From positions 305,493 through 369,492 of the forward strand of contig JAJFFG010000050.1 in NCBI GenBank assembly GCA_021776825.1: a stretch of DNA of 64,000 nt, given 5' to 3'. The notes beneath the pieces are model-generated. The model worked only from the letters and a program-made list of their open reading frames with translations, had not been told where the DNA came from and did not search any database. This document shows, piece by piece, positions 26,601-35,583 of the stretch (its first letter is position 1; the number at the start of each line of letters is the position of its first letter). The position numbers and the translations under genes are program-made. The DNA comes from Planctomycetota bacterium. GTDB lineage: Bacteria > Planctomycetota > JAJSAM01 > JAJVHW01.

Positions 26601-29600
26601 CTACTGGTCGTCGGTCCAGGGCACCCAGAAGAGGACGTGCGAGACGTCTCCAGGCTCGATCCGGACCGGGAACGCCACATCCAGGTCCGCGTTCCGCGGG
26701 CGAACCGTGTACGTGCCCGGCGCGAGATCCGAGATGACGAGCGTGCCGTCGGGGCCGCTCGTGCGCTCTTCGTCGCGGGGCCGCAGGGGACCGGGCGGTG
26801 GCCGCAGCTCCCGCGGATCGCGGCCCAACACGTCCTCGAGCACGATGGAGATCCCCTCTGCGGGGTAGCCCCCGGGGTAGAGGATCGCCACGCGCAGCGC
26901 TCCGGAGCGCTCGAGATGGATGCGTCCCACGTCCTCGACGCCGCCGGTCAGTGAGACGACCCCGAGCGGCTGCCTGCCGTAGCCGGGTGCGCCGACCGAA
27001 ATCTCCCACGAGCCGGGTCCGAGGCCGCCGAGGCTCACGCGTCCGGAGGTCGGGGCGTAGGCGCGCAGTCGCACGGGGGCGACGCGATCGTCTGTGCGCC
27101 GGGCCGCGATCCAGGCTCGAGGTACCGCCCGACCGGACTCGCCGACGATCTCGGCACGCACGCTGGACTGCTGCGGCAGCGTGGCCACGACTCCGAACGT
27201 CGGGGCGTCGGGAAGCACGTCGAACGAGAGGGAGTGCGCTCCGCCGAACCCGTCCCGCCGCGCCTCGACCTCGTAGTGTCCCGCGGCGACGCCTCCGATG
27301 CGGAACTGCCCCTCGGCATCCGATGTCGTCCGCGCGACGACCTGCGCGAGTTGGTTCTCCGCGCCGACGCTCCAGAGCCAGACGAAGGCCCCCGGCACCG
27401 GGGCCCCGCCGATCTCGGATCGCACCTGGCCGACGACAGCGCCCGCAGGCAGTTCGAGGTCGGCGAAGTGCGTGTCAGTGGTCGGCAGGAGCACAGTCGT
27501 CGTCCAGGGATCGGACGCATCCGATGCCAGGACCTCGATCCCGATCTGCCCGGGCGGCAGCCGCGGCAGTCGGTACATGCCGCGCGCGTCCGAGACGGCG
27601 CTGGTCTCCACGAGATCGCTCCCGGAGGTGAACCCGGTGACCCGCGCGTAGGCCACTGCTCGACCGTCGCGCGTGATGCGACCCGTCAGATGCGTGCCGA
27701 GGCTCAGGTCGAGATCGACCACGTGCAGCTCGCGCCCACCGGGGACCGAGATCCGGCGGCTCTGGCCACGCACGGTCATCACGACGCCGCCGGACGGCAC
27801 CCCACTCACGTCGAAGCGACCGTGCACGTCGGTCGCGATCTCCCAGATCCAGCCGTCGTCGTGTTCGAGGTGCAGGTCAACTCCAGCCGCCGGAACGCCG
27901 TCGACGTAGATCGACCCACCCAGGCGCACGCCGCCCAGGAGGTCGATGCGTCCGATATCGAGCGTCTCGGCCCGCCGTACCGCGAGGGGGCGCGTCTCGT
28001 AAGGCGCGTGCCCGGGAGCGGAGATCCGCAGTCGCACGATCCCGGGATCGAGACCCTCGATGATGAACACCCCGTGCGCGTCGGCGCGGCCTCGCGCCGG
28101 CACTCCGCTCGGGCCGGAGACCGCATCGACCTCGATGACGGCCCCCTCGAGCGGCCCGCCCGTGACCGCACTACCGACCTCGCCCCGCAGGAGCTCTCCC
28201 GGGCTCAGCTCGAGCGTCGCTCGATGGGGGCGGTTGCGCGCCACGTCGAGGTCGAGCGATCCGCGCAGCGAGCCGGCGCGCGCCGAGAGTCGCCACGGTC
28301 CTGGTGCGAGCTCGATCGCGAAGACCCCCTCCACATCCCGAATGTGGAATGTCAGCGCCTCGCCTGTCGGGCCGCTGCCGGGGCTGTCTTCGCGCCCGTC
28401 TCGCCGTTCACTCGGCCGCACCGGCTCGGCGACCAGCGTCGCGTCCGGCACCGCTCCGCCCCGCGCCAGCCGGAGAACTCCGTCGACGCGGATCGTGTCG
28501 TCCCACGTGAGCTCCACCAGATCGAGGGGGATGGCGACGCTCGCACGGGCTCCGTTCGGGCGCGCTGCTGTCCCTGCCACGACGTCGATCTGGCCCCAGG
28601 GAAGGCCCGAGAACGTCGCGCCGCCATCGGCATCCAGCTCGGCCTCGCCGAGGAACTCGCCACCGCCGTGCACCTGGACGAACGCGCCCTCCGGGGCGTG
28701 CTGCACCTGAACACGGAGCGGCCAGCCGTTCTCCAGCCGAACCTCGCCAACGTCGTTCGGCTCCGCGCCGCCGATGAACGGGCCGACCCAGGTGGTGGCG
28801 CCGGACGCATCTTCAGGGGGCGTCAATCGCAGCCGGACCGGGCTGAGGGGCAGACCGCTCAGAACGAAGCGCCCGAGTTCGTCGGCTTCGGTCGCCGCGA
28901 CCGACGGACGGCGCGTCCCGTCTGCCGTGCGCCACGCCTCCACGCGCGTGCCCGTCGACGGCAGGCCCGCCGGCCCCAGCACGGTCCCCGCGAGCGATGC
29001 GCCGCGCTGAAGACGCACGTCGATCGGGCTGGCCGGCTCGCCGGCCGGGAGGGAGATCCCGCCGACCACGAGCTGCGCGACGCCCGGAGCCGATGCCTCG
29101 AGCGTGATCCCGTCTCCTGGTCGCAGGCCGGTCAGAGCGAAACGGCCTTCCTCGTCGACGACGCCCTCGAACGTGCGGCGTCGTTCGCCTAGCGGCGCGC
29201 TTCTGCCCGGCCAGAGAAGCGAGAGCGTCGTGTCCGGCCGCGGCTTGCCGTCGGGTCCACGAACCCTCCCGTGCAGTTGGCTGGTGCGCAGCGCCGTGAC
29301 GAGAAGTCCGTCCCGCTGCTCACCCTCCGTCAGCACGAGGGTCAGGGGCTCGGCCAGGACGTGTGCCGTGCTGACGAGATCGAGAGTGTGCGAACCGGGC
29401 ACGACGGGCCCGAGGACGAATGCCCCATCCGCGTCGACGCGCGCACGTAACTCCGAAGGTGGGTCGGCCTCGGAGCCGGGCCGCTTCTCGCTGCGCAGCA
29501 CCACCTCGGCTCCCTCGGCCGGTGCGCCGCCGGGGACCTGACGAACGATGCCCGAGACGCGCGCCCCGCGTCGCAGTGTGATCGTGACGCCACCGTCCTT

Positions 29601-30221
29601 GGGGTGGGCCGTCTCCGCCGGGGCGTCGACCCAGCCGTCGGCCGTCGCGCTGACGCTCACCGAGTCCTTCGGCAACCCCTCGATCGTGGCGTGACCGTGC
29701 GCGTCCGTCAGCGCGCTGACCGTGTAGGTGTGAACGGCGCGGGCGCGCGGTGGCGAGCCGGCCACGCGCAGACGCACCCGCACGGCCACGTCGGCCTTGG
29801 CGAGCGGCTTCCCCGACGGCGATTGCACGCGAACGACCAGCTGACGCCCCGGCTCCAGCGAGAGGGGTTCCGGGGCGAGTCCCGACGTCCAGAGGGCCTG
29901 CGGAGCACTCTCGTCGGCCCAGACGAGCAGCAGCGCTCCCGGATCGCTCACCGGGATCAGCACGTGTCCGTCCTCGCCCGTCGCCAGGGCGTTGACCGCC
30001 GCTTCGTCGGGACCTGCGCCGGGCGGGACGGAGGCGACCCAGGCGCCCGCAGCCGGGTCGCCGGCCGACAGGATCGTTCGACCGCGACGGACCTCGACGT
30101 CGACGTCGGTGTCCGCGCCCAGCGCGTCCCCGGCCAGTGTTATCCCAGCCAGGGTCACCCCGGCCAGAATCACGCCAGCCAGGGCGATCGACAGCGCGGG
30201 CGCCACGCTCCGCTGTCTCAC
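26601..30221 (-). CDS. Very large secreted carboxypeptidase-regulatory-like repeat protein
   Basis: The product is 1206 aa from a GTG at 30221 that overlaps the tsaE stop (GTGA). The N-terminus is an export signal made of pentapeptide repeats ending in LAG. The rest is roughly ten or more beta-sandwich regulatory-like domains with signatures such as VRGPDGKPRPDTTLSLL, DEEGRFALTGLRPGD, ATDVHGRFDVSGVPSGG, TTSDAEGQFRIGGVAAGHYEVE and GPDGTLVISDLAPGTY. The function is unknown; the architecture suggests an extracellular scaffold or surface layer component. The frame is open 48 codons further upstream inside tsaE, but that part is a shadow. Confidence 0.8.
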   Translation of the reverse strand: MRQRSVAPALSIALAGVILAGVTLAGITLAGDALGADTDVDVEVRRGRTILSAGDPAAGAWVASVPPGAGPDEAAVNALATGEDGHVLIPVSDPGALLLVWADESAPQALWTSGLAPEPLSLEPGRQLVVRVQSPSGKPLAKADVAVRVRLRVAGSPPRARAVHTYTVSALTDAHGHATIEGLPKDSVSVSATADGWVDAPAETAHPKDGGVTITLRRGARVSGIVRQVPGGAPAEGAEVVLRSEKRPGSEADPPSELRARVDADGAFVLGPVVPGSHTLDLVSTAHVLAEPLTLVLTEGEQRDGLLVTALRTSQLHGRVRGPDGKPRPDTTLSLLWPGRSAPLGERRRTFEGVVDEEGRFALTGLRPGDGITLEASAPGVAQLVVGGISLPAGEPASPIDVRLQRGASLAGTVLGPAGLPSTGTRVEAWRTADGTRRPSVAATEADELGRFVLSGLPLSPVRLRLTPPEDASGATTWVGPFIGGAEPNDVGEVRLENGWPLRVQVQHAPEGAFVQVHGGGEFLGEAELDADGGATFSGLPWGQIDVVAGTAARPNGARASVAIPLDLVELTWDDTIRVDGVLRLARGGAVPDATLVAEPVRPSERRDGREDSPGSGPTGEALTFHIRDVEGVFAIELAPGPWRLSARAGSLRGSLDLDVARNRPHRATLELSPGELLRGEVGSAVTGGPLEGAVIEVDAVSGPSGVPARGRADAHGVFIIEGLDPGIVRLRISAPGHAPYETRPLAVRRAETLDIGRIDLLGGVRLGGSIYVDGVPAAGVDLHLEHDDGWIWEIATDVHGRFDVSGVPSGGVVMTVRGQSRRISVPGGRELHVVDLDLSLGTHLTGRITRDGRAVAYARVTGFTSGSDLVETSAVSDARGMYRLPRLPPGQIGIEVLASDASDPWTTTVLLPTTDTHFADLELPAGAVVGQVRSEIGGAPVPGAFVWLWSVGAENQLAQVVARTTSDAEGQFRIGGVAAGHYEVEARRDGFGGAHSLSFDVLPDAPTFGVVATLPQQSSVRAEIVGESGRAVPRAWIAARRTDDRVAPVRLRAYAPTSGRVSLGGLGPGSWEISVGAPGYGRQPLGVVSLTGGVEDVGRIHLERSGALRVAILYPGGYPAEGISIVLEDVLGRDPRELRPPPGPLRPRDEERTSGPDGTLVISDLAPGTYTVRPRNADLDVAFPVRIEPGDVSHVLFWVPWTDDQ
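30131..30190. repeat. Four 15-bp tandem units in a signal peptide
   Basis: Units start at 30131, 30146, 30161 and 30176, with consensus C-R-GCCAG-N-R-T-Y-A. They encode successive xxLAG pentapeptides of the export signal on the minus strand. Confidence 0.8.
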
Positions 30222-30706
30222 GCGAGCTCTCCCAGGCGGTCCAGCCACGCGCTCGACGCGGCCCCGTGGGCGGAGATCCGGACGTTGCGCGCGGACTCGT
30301 CCACGTGCGCGAGCGCGACCTCGAGACGATCGGCGGGGAGTGCTGCCGCCACGATCTCGGGCCACTCGAGCGCGACGACGGCACCGCCGGCGAGATCCTC
30401 GTCGAGGCCGAGTTCCACGACGTCGTCGGGCCCGCTCATCCGGTAGGCGTCGACGTGCACAAGCGACGGTGAACCCTCGAAGCGCACCACGCGTAGGAAC
30501 GTCGGGCTCGTGACCTCGCGCGCCTCCGCCACACCGAGCCCCTCGGCCAGTCCCTTGACGAGGGTCGTCTTCCCTGCACCGAGATGCCCCGAAAGGCAGA
30601 GCACACCGGCCGTGGCCGGAGCCAGGGCGGCGGCGAGCTCGCGACCGAGGACGACCGTTGCGCCAGGTCCGGCGAGAGTGAGTTCACGCGCCGCGGAAGT
30701 GCTCAT
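30218..30706 (-). CDS. tsaE: tRNA threonylcarbamoyladenosine biosynthesis ATPase TsaE
   Basis: The product is 162 aa from the ATG at 30706, near the usual size. TsaE is the P-loop ATPase that cycles the TsaB-TsaD complex making t6A37 in tRNA. The Walker A motif GHLGAGKTTLVKG is at residues 40-52. SPTFLRVVRFEG, VHVDAYRM and ALEWPEIV are family blocks. The start lies 23 bases inside thiL and the stop overlaps the start of the next gene, so translation is coupled on both sides. tsaB and tsaD are not in the window. Confidence 0.93.
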   Translation of the reverse strand: MSTSAARELTLAGPGATVVLGRELAAALAPATAGVLCLSGHLGAGKTTLVKGLAEGLGVAEAREVTSPTFLRVVRFEGSPSLVHVDAYRMSGPDDVVELGLDEDLAGGAVVALEWPEIVAAALPADRLEVALAHVDESARNVRISAHGAASSAWLDRLGELA

Positions 30707-31721
30707 GGCCCCCCCGTTCGAGCGCGCTCGCATGGTCGTCCGAATCCACGAGCCAGGCGCCTCGCTCCGTCGTGACGCTCCCGATGCGTGTGACCGGAGT
30801 CCCGGCGAGGCCGTCGGCTTCCAGCGCCGTGGCCCGCTCCGGTGAGACCGCGAAGAGCAGTTCGAAGTCCTCGCCGTCATCGAGAGCGTGCCGGAGGGCC
30901 GACGTGCCATCGGCGCGGGCTGCGGCTGCGGCGTCGGGATGGCGCGGGATGCGGTCTGCGTCGATGCGTGCACCCACACCGGATGCGTCGAGCAGATGGA
31001 GCAGATCGGTCGAGAGACCGTCGGAGAGATCGATCATGGCGTGCGGCACGCCCCCTTGGACGAGCGTGAGGGCCTCGACCTGCCGCGGGATCGGACGAAG
31101 ATGTCGGCGGGCTCCCGATCCGCCGAGAGATCCGGTCACGCAGAGTGCGTCACCGGGACGAGCACCAGTCCTCGCGACGACGTGCTCGGAGCGCGCGCTG
31201 CCGAACACCGTCGCATGGGTAAAGACCGCGCCCGGCGAGCCAGAGAGGTCGCCGCCGACCAGACGCACCCCGAACTCCGCGGCGCATGCGAGCACACCGT
31301 CGAGCAGTGCGTCGGCGAATGCGTCCTCCCGCCCATCCGGCAGCGCCACACCGAGCACGGCCCAGGCGGCGCGCCCCCCCATCGCGGCAATGTCGGAGAT
31401 GGAGACCGCGAGCGTCTTCCAGCCGACGTCGAAGCCGCTGGCGCACGTCTGCGGCGAGCCGTCGTCGTGTGGGTTGCCAGCCAGGGCCGAGTTGCCCGCC
31501 CGGACGGAGTTCCCGGCCAGGATGAAGTGTCGTCCTTCGACCAGCACGTCTGTCGTGACCAGCAACTGCTCGCCGGGCGGAGGCACCAGCGCCGCGGCGT
31601 CGTCGCCGATCGAAATCGCGATCCCTGCTGCGAGGTCGGCCGATCCCGCGCGTTCGCGGATCCGGCGGATCAGGTCGAGCTCGCCCCGGCGCCCGTCGGG
31701 CGAGCGGGGCGGATCGCTCAC
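30684..31721 (-). CDS. thiL: Thiamine-monophosphate kinase, with a repeat insertion
   Basis: The product is 345 aa from a GTG at 31721. ThiL phosphorylates thiamine phosphate to the diphosphate. Family blocks: IGDDAAAL, TTDVLVEGRHF, DVGWKTLAVSISDIAAMGG, LVGGDLSGSPG, MIDLSDGLSTDLLHL and DDGEDFELLFAV. Between VEGRHF and DVGWK, where other ThiL proteins have a short loop, there are ~25 extra residues made of three hexapeptide repeats (LAGNSV, RAGNSA, LAGNPH). The insertion is next to metal-binding aspartates, so activity should be checked, although all other blocks are intact. Confidence 0.92.
   Translation of the reverse strand: MSDPPRSPDGRRGELDLIRRIRERAGSADLAAGIAISIGDDAAALVPPPGEQLLVTTDVLVEGRHFILAGNSVRAGNSALAGNPHDDGSPQTCASGFDVGWKTLAVSISDIAAMGGRAAWAVLGVALPDGREDAFADALLDGVLACAAEFGVRLVGGDLSGSPGAVFTHATVFGSARSEHVVARTGARPGDALCVTGSLGGSGARRHLRPIPRQVEALTLVQGGVPHAMIDLSDGLSTDLLHLLDASGVGARIDADRIPRHPDAAAAARADGTSALRHALDDGEDFELLFAVSPERATALEADGLAGTPVTRIGSVTTERGAWLVDSDDHASALERGGHEHFRGA
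31471..31524. repeat. Three 18-bp tandem units inside thiL
   Basis: Units at 31471, 31489 and 31507 share the core G-G/A-GTT-S-CC-V-GCC-M-GG and keep the reading frame, encoding the hexapeptide insertion of ThiL. Confidence 0.85.
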
Positions 31722-33829
31722 GTGCTGCTGCCCCCATCGCCGTCGCGATCGGGCTTCCGGGGCGGCTTCGGGCGCGGCGGCGGCGGCTTGCGCCGCTCGT
31801 CGTCCGTCCGATGCGCCGGCGGTCGCGGCGGCTTCGGCTGTTGCTTCGGGGGTGGCTTGGTCCGCGCCGGGGTCTTCACTGGCGCGGGCTTCTTCGTGGG
31901 CGGCGGCGACGGGGTGGGGCTCCGCTCGGCGCGGCCCGGAACCGGAGGAGGCAACTCGGCACCGCCGAGCGGTCTGCTCGGCGGCGCGGCGGCCGGAGGA
32001 ACGGTCGGTGTCACGACTGACTTGGCTGGCGGCTTGACGGGCGGCTTGACGGGCGGCGCCACCGGGATCTTCGAAGGTGCCGGTTTCGGAGACGGCGCGG
32101 CGCTCGGCGTTGAGATCCCCGGCCGCACGGTGGTCTTCGTACGTGCCGGAGCGGGCTTCGGCGTGGGAGTCACCGGGGAGGTCCCGAGAGATTTCACTGC
32201 AGACTTCACCGCAGAACCCGGCGCCCTCTTCGCTGCACGCGACGGTGCCAGCACGGCCGCCGCGGTCTCGCGGACGAGTGCGGAGGGGTCCTTCTCGAGC
32301 TCGCGGGCGCGGGAGAGTCCACCGTCAGCCGCAGCGAGAGACAGCATGCGCAGGGCCGCAGCGCGAACCTCGGCATCCGTGTCGCGCGTGCCTCGCTCGA
32401 GATCGGGGGTCGCGGCCTCGCCGACGGCCAGCGCTAGCGCGGCCAGTGCGAGGCGGCGGACGTCCGCCGTCTCGTCGCCCGCCAGGACGCGCAGGACCGG
32501 TGCGACCTCCGGATCTCCGGTCTCGCCGAGTCGCGTCGCGGCGCGTCCCCGACGACGGGGATCGGTGGAGACGAGGTCGGCCGCGACACCCGGAACGCGC
32601 GCGGCGATCTCCGGGGAGACCCCGATGGCGTTCAGTGCCTCGTTGACCGCGGGCGAGTCGGGATGGTCTGCGGCGTGGCGGCGGTAGAGGCTGGCAGCGG
32701 TCGCGCGCTCACCGGATGCGGCAGCGAGCCGGGCCGCCAAGAGTTCCGCGTGGACCGGACGGAGCAGATGGTCGGGATCCGCCTGCGCTGCCACGAGGAG
32801 CCTGCGTGACTCGTCGGTGTCCCCCGCCAGAAGCGCGAGCTCAGCCAGTACCACGCGCACCTCGGTGGCGAGGTACGGCGAGAGGGTCCCGGACTCGAGC
32901 TCCGCGCGAAGGGTGGATGCGGTAGCGGCCGCGGCCGCGTCCTCGTTGCGAAGCGCCTCCCGCGCTATCGAGATCACGCGCAGCGGTCCGCCCGCTCGCA
33001 TCGTCTCGAGCGCCCGCGCGCGGTCGGTGTCCGCCGCGGCATCCAAGAACTCGGCACCATGGATCCCGACCTCACGCAGCGCCGCCTCCTCCGGCGTCCC
33101 CGCGAGGAGCAGCGTGACAAAGCGCGCCAGGCGACGCTCGCCTCTGCCCGTGCGCTGCAGCGCGTTCAAGCGCGTGGCTGCCCAGAGCGGATCGTCCCCC
33201 GACGGCGTCTCCGGAAAGAGCTCGGCCTCGGTGAGAAGAACGGCATCTCCCGCTAGAGCGCGCTCGTGGAGTCGGTGTTCGAGGGTGCCGGAGATCACGA
33301 CGGGCAGCCCAGCCCGCAGCCAGTCGGGCACGGGCTGCTCGCCAGCCGACGAGAGCAACGCGCCTTCGGCGAGCCGCGGGGCGAAATGCGCTGACGGTGT
33401 GAACAGTCCTGTGACCAACCGTCGCGCCGGAACCGGAACGACCGGGCGGCGCACGCCGTCGACGAGGCGCAAGCGGACGGCGCCCTCGCCCGGCGTGCCC
33501 GCGTCGACGAGCCGGATCACCGGTCCGCGGCCCGGAAGTGCGAGGAGCCCCGCCTTCTCCTCTGCGGCTGCCAGCGCCTGAGGGATGACCGCCTCCAGAG
33601 CCGAGAGCTGCGTGGCCAGTCTCGGGTCAGACTCCCAGCGCCCGGCGTAGGGTTCGATGCGGGCCGTGCCGACGTCGCGCGCGGTGACGCCCTTGCTCGC
33701 CGTCGAGTTGGGGTCCGGCTCCGTCGGGCGAGACTCGTTCGTCGACTTGCAGGCAGTGCAGAGAGCGAACGCCGCCACGAGGCCGAAGGCCACATGCCGC
33801 TGCAGTGCGGTACGCGATTGCGAGGTCAT
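31718..33829 (-). CDS. HEAT-repeat lipoprotein with long proline/lysine-rich tail
   Basis: The product is 703 aa. The lipobox is ALCTAC (cysteine at ~27). Residues ~60-180 form a compact domain of unknown type. Residues ~240-530 are helical TPR/HEAT-like repeats, the last ones clear: VAPVLRVLAGDETADVRRLALAALALA and DTDAEVRAAALRMLSLAA. The last ~165 residues are a low-complexity Pro/Lys/Thr tail (PVKPPVKPPAKSV; PPPRPKPPRKPDRD) that could reach through or along the envelope. GGAGG precedes the ATG, which overlaps the upstream stop as ATGA; the gene's own stop overlaps the thiL start as GTGA. Confidence 0.75.
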   Translation of the reverse strand: MTSQSRTALQRHVAFGLVAAFALCTACKSTNESRPTEPDPNSTASKGVTARDVGTARIEPYAGRWESDPRLATQLSALEAVIPQALAAAEEKAGLLALPGRGPVIRLVDAGTPGEGAVRLRLVDGVRRPVVPVPARRLVTGLFTPSAHFAPRLAEGALLSSAGEQPVPDWLRAGLPVVISGTLEHRLHERALAGDAVLLTEAELFPETPSGDDPLWAATRLNALQRTGRGERRLARFVTLLLAGTPEEAALREVGIHGAEFLDAAADTDRARALETMRAGGPLRVISIAREALRNEDAAAAATASTLRAELESGTLSPYLATEVRVVLAELALLAGDTDESRRLLVAAQADPDHLLRPVHAELLAARLAAASGERATAASLYRRHAADHPDSPAVNEALNAIGVSPEIAARVPGVAADLVSTDPRRRGRAATRLGETGDPEVAPVLRVLAGDETADVRRLALAALALAVGEAATPDLERGTRDTDAEVRAAALRMLSLAAADGGLSRARELEKDPSALVRETAAAVLAPSRAAKRAPGSAVKSAVKSLGTSPVTPTPKPAPARTKTTVRPGISTPSAAPSPKPAPSKIPVAPPVKPPVKPPAKSVVTPTVPPAAAPPSRPLGGAELPPPVPGRAERSPTPSPPPTKKPAPVKTPARTKPPPKQQPKPPRPPAHRTDDERRKPPPPRPKPPRKPDRDGDGGSST

Positions 33830-35583
33830 CGGTCCTCCGTCGGGGGCGAACCCCGCTCAACGCCTCGGCGGGCGCGCCCGTCTTCTGCGGCTTCGAGCGC
33901 GCGCCGGGCGCGCGCACTCTTCGGGTCGAGTCGGAGAGCCCGCTGCGCCAGGAACGCAGCGACATCGAAGCGCCCGGCAGCGACCTCCTGCACCGCGTGG
34001 GCGATGGCCCAACCGGCTCGGGTCTCCCGCACCAGGGAGAGCACGTCCCCCGGCGGCGAGGGCCACGCGGAGTCGCCAGCGGGCGAGACCGCCAGCTCTC
34101 GTTCGAGGAGTCGCTCCGCCTGACGCGCCAGGCGATCCGCGCGAAGGCGCAATCGACCGAGGATGGCTGACGTCGGCTCGGCCCGCTCGGCTTCGGTCAT
34201 CACCTTCCGCGCGTCGGCCAAGTGCCCGCGTGCCGCGACCAGAGTTCGGCTCGCCCGGGCCGCGCGCTGCGACGCCGCACGATTACGCGCGGCGGGACTG
34301 AGCGCCGCCTGCTCGCTCGCGGCGGCCGCCTCCAACGCGGCGAGTGCCGCACCGGCGTCGTTGGCCTTCGGCGTGCCGCGACCGGCTCGCGTGGCGAGAC
34401 CGATCAGGGGCCGTGCGCCCTCGCGATCGCCCGCGGCCCGTGCCGCAGCGGCCTCCGCAAGCCAGGCATCGATCTGCACCGCCCGTACCTCGCCAAGGAC
34501 TCCGTCGATCTCCGCTGCACGCTGCGGCGCGAGCACGCGCGCGCGCCGTAGGTCGCGAGCGGCCAGGGGCAGGAGCCCACCGCGGCGCGCGGCATTCGCG
34601 AGATCGAGCAGCTGCTCGACGTCGGACGGATCCGTGTGGTCGCGGAGCGCTTGGTAGTACGTCAGAGGGGCGAGCTTCTGGGGGACGTAGGCGACTTCCT
34701 TCACCTCGCCGCGCTCGAGTCGTCGGATGACGACGTCGGGGTTAGGGCGCGCCGTGACCTCGGACCGAACGATGCTCCCGTCCGCGAGGCGGAGGTTCCA
34801 CCGGCGTGTCGACGGAGAGGGCCGAGCGGCATTGCGAACCTCGCGTCCGGCGCCGCCGCAGACAATGCAGAATCCAACGCCACGATCGAACTCGCAGTCT
34901 CCCGTTCCACCGCAGTCTCGACAGTCGCCGCTGCCGTCGCACGTCGCGCAGGTCTCGCCGTGCAGCGCGGTTTGCAAGCCGCCGCAGTCCGGGCACGCCC
35001 CGCTGCCGTCCAGGCACGTCGAGCAGACGCCGGGGAGGGCCGTCTCACCCGATCCGAAGTCGTCTTGTCCGGACTCGCGCCATCCGTCACCCAGACACCC
35101 GCGGCAGGTTCGTTCGCCGCGGCACGTCGTGCACTCGCTGCCGTCGACGTTCCCGGCTCCATCGCAGCCCGCGCATCGGCCACCACCGTCGCAGTCGAGA
35201 CACGCACGGTCGTCGCCGCAGCGCGTGCAGCGTCCCTCGCCGCTGCAGAGCGTGCAGGCCCACTCCGTCGGCCAGGACTGGATCTCCAGCCCGCAGCCGG
35301 TGCACTTCTCGGAGCCGTCCGGCTGCACCTGGCTGCACGCCGGGCAGACGGCAACCTGGCTCCCGGCGTCCAGGTCTCGATATACGACCGCCGACGGGTG
35401 GTCGGGGTCGACGGGCGCGGCGACCGGTCGTACCTCTCCGCCGGGATCGGTGGTCGGTCGGCGCGGCGTCGTGGGCTGCGCCTCGGCGGCCTCGGCGACC
35501 TCGGAGGGTGGAGCGCAGGCCGCGAGCCCACACGAGAGCATCAGGAGCAGGCACACGGTCAGGCGAACGAGACGGACGCTCAT
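33826..35583 (-). CDS. Lipoprotein with thirteen CxxC motifs of DnaJ zinc-finger style
   Basis: The product is 585 aa with a lipobox LAAC at residue 23. Residues 80-242 hold thirteen CxxC pairs plus a lone cysteine, several as CxxCxGxG-like units (CATCDGSGDCRDCGGTGDC; CIVCGGAG), as in the DnaJ/HSP40 cysteine-rich domain. A small beta domain follows (WNLRLADGSIVRSEVTARP). Residues ~300-580 are helical, TPR-like (AAFLAQRALRLDPKSARARRALEAAEDG). The cysteines would be outside the cytoplasm, so they could bind zinc or form disulfides. It is coupled by ATGA overlaps to thiE upstream and to the HEAT lipoprotein downstream. The function is unknown. Confidence 0.75.
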   Translation of the reverse strand: MSVRLVRLTVCLLLMLSCGLAACAPPSEVAEAAEAQPTTPRRPTTDPGGEVRPVAAPVDPDHPSAVVYRDLDAGSQVAVCPACSQVQPDGSEKCTGCGLEIQSWPTEWACTLCSGEGRCTRCGDDRACLDCDGGGRCAGCDGAGNVDGSECTTCRGERTCRGCLGDGWRESGQDDFGSGETALPGVCSTCLDGSGACPDCGGLQTALHGETCATCDGSGDCRDCGGTGDCEFDRGVGFCIVCGGAGREVRNAARPSPSTRRWNLRLADGSIVRSEVTARPNPDVVIRRLERGEVKEVAYVPQKLAPLTYYQALRDHTDPSDVEQLLDLANAARRGGLLPLAARDLRRARVLAPQRAAEIDGVLGEVRAVQIDAWLAEAAAARAAGDREGARPLIGLATRAGRGTPKANDAGAALAALEAAAASEQAALSPAARNRAASQRAARASRTLVAARGHLADARKVMTEAERAEPTSAILGRLRLRADRLARQAERLLERELAVSPAGDSAWPSPPGDVLSLVRETRAGWAIAHAVQEVAAGRFDVAAFLAQRALRLDPKSARARRALEAAEDGRARRGVERGSPPTEDR

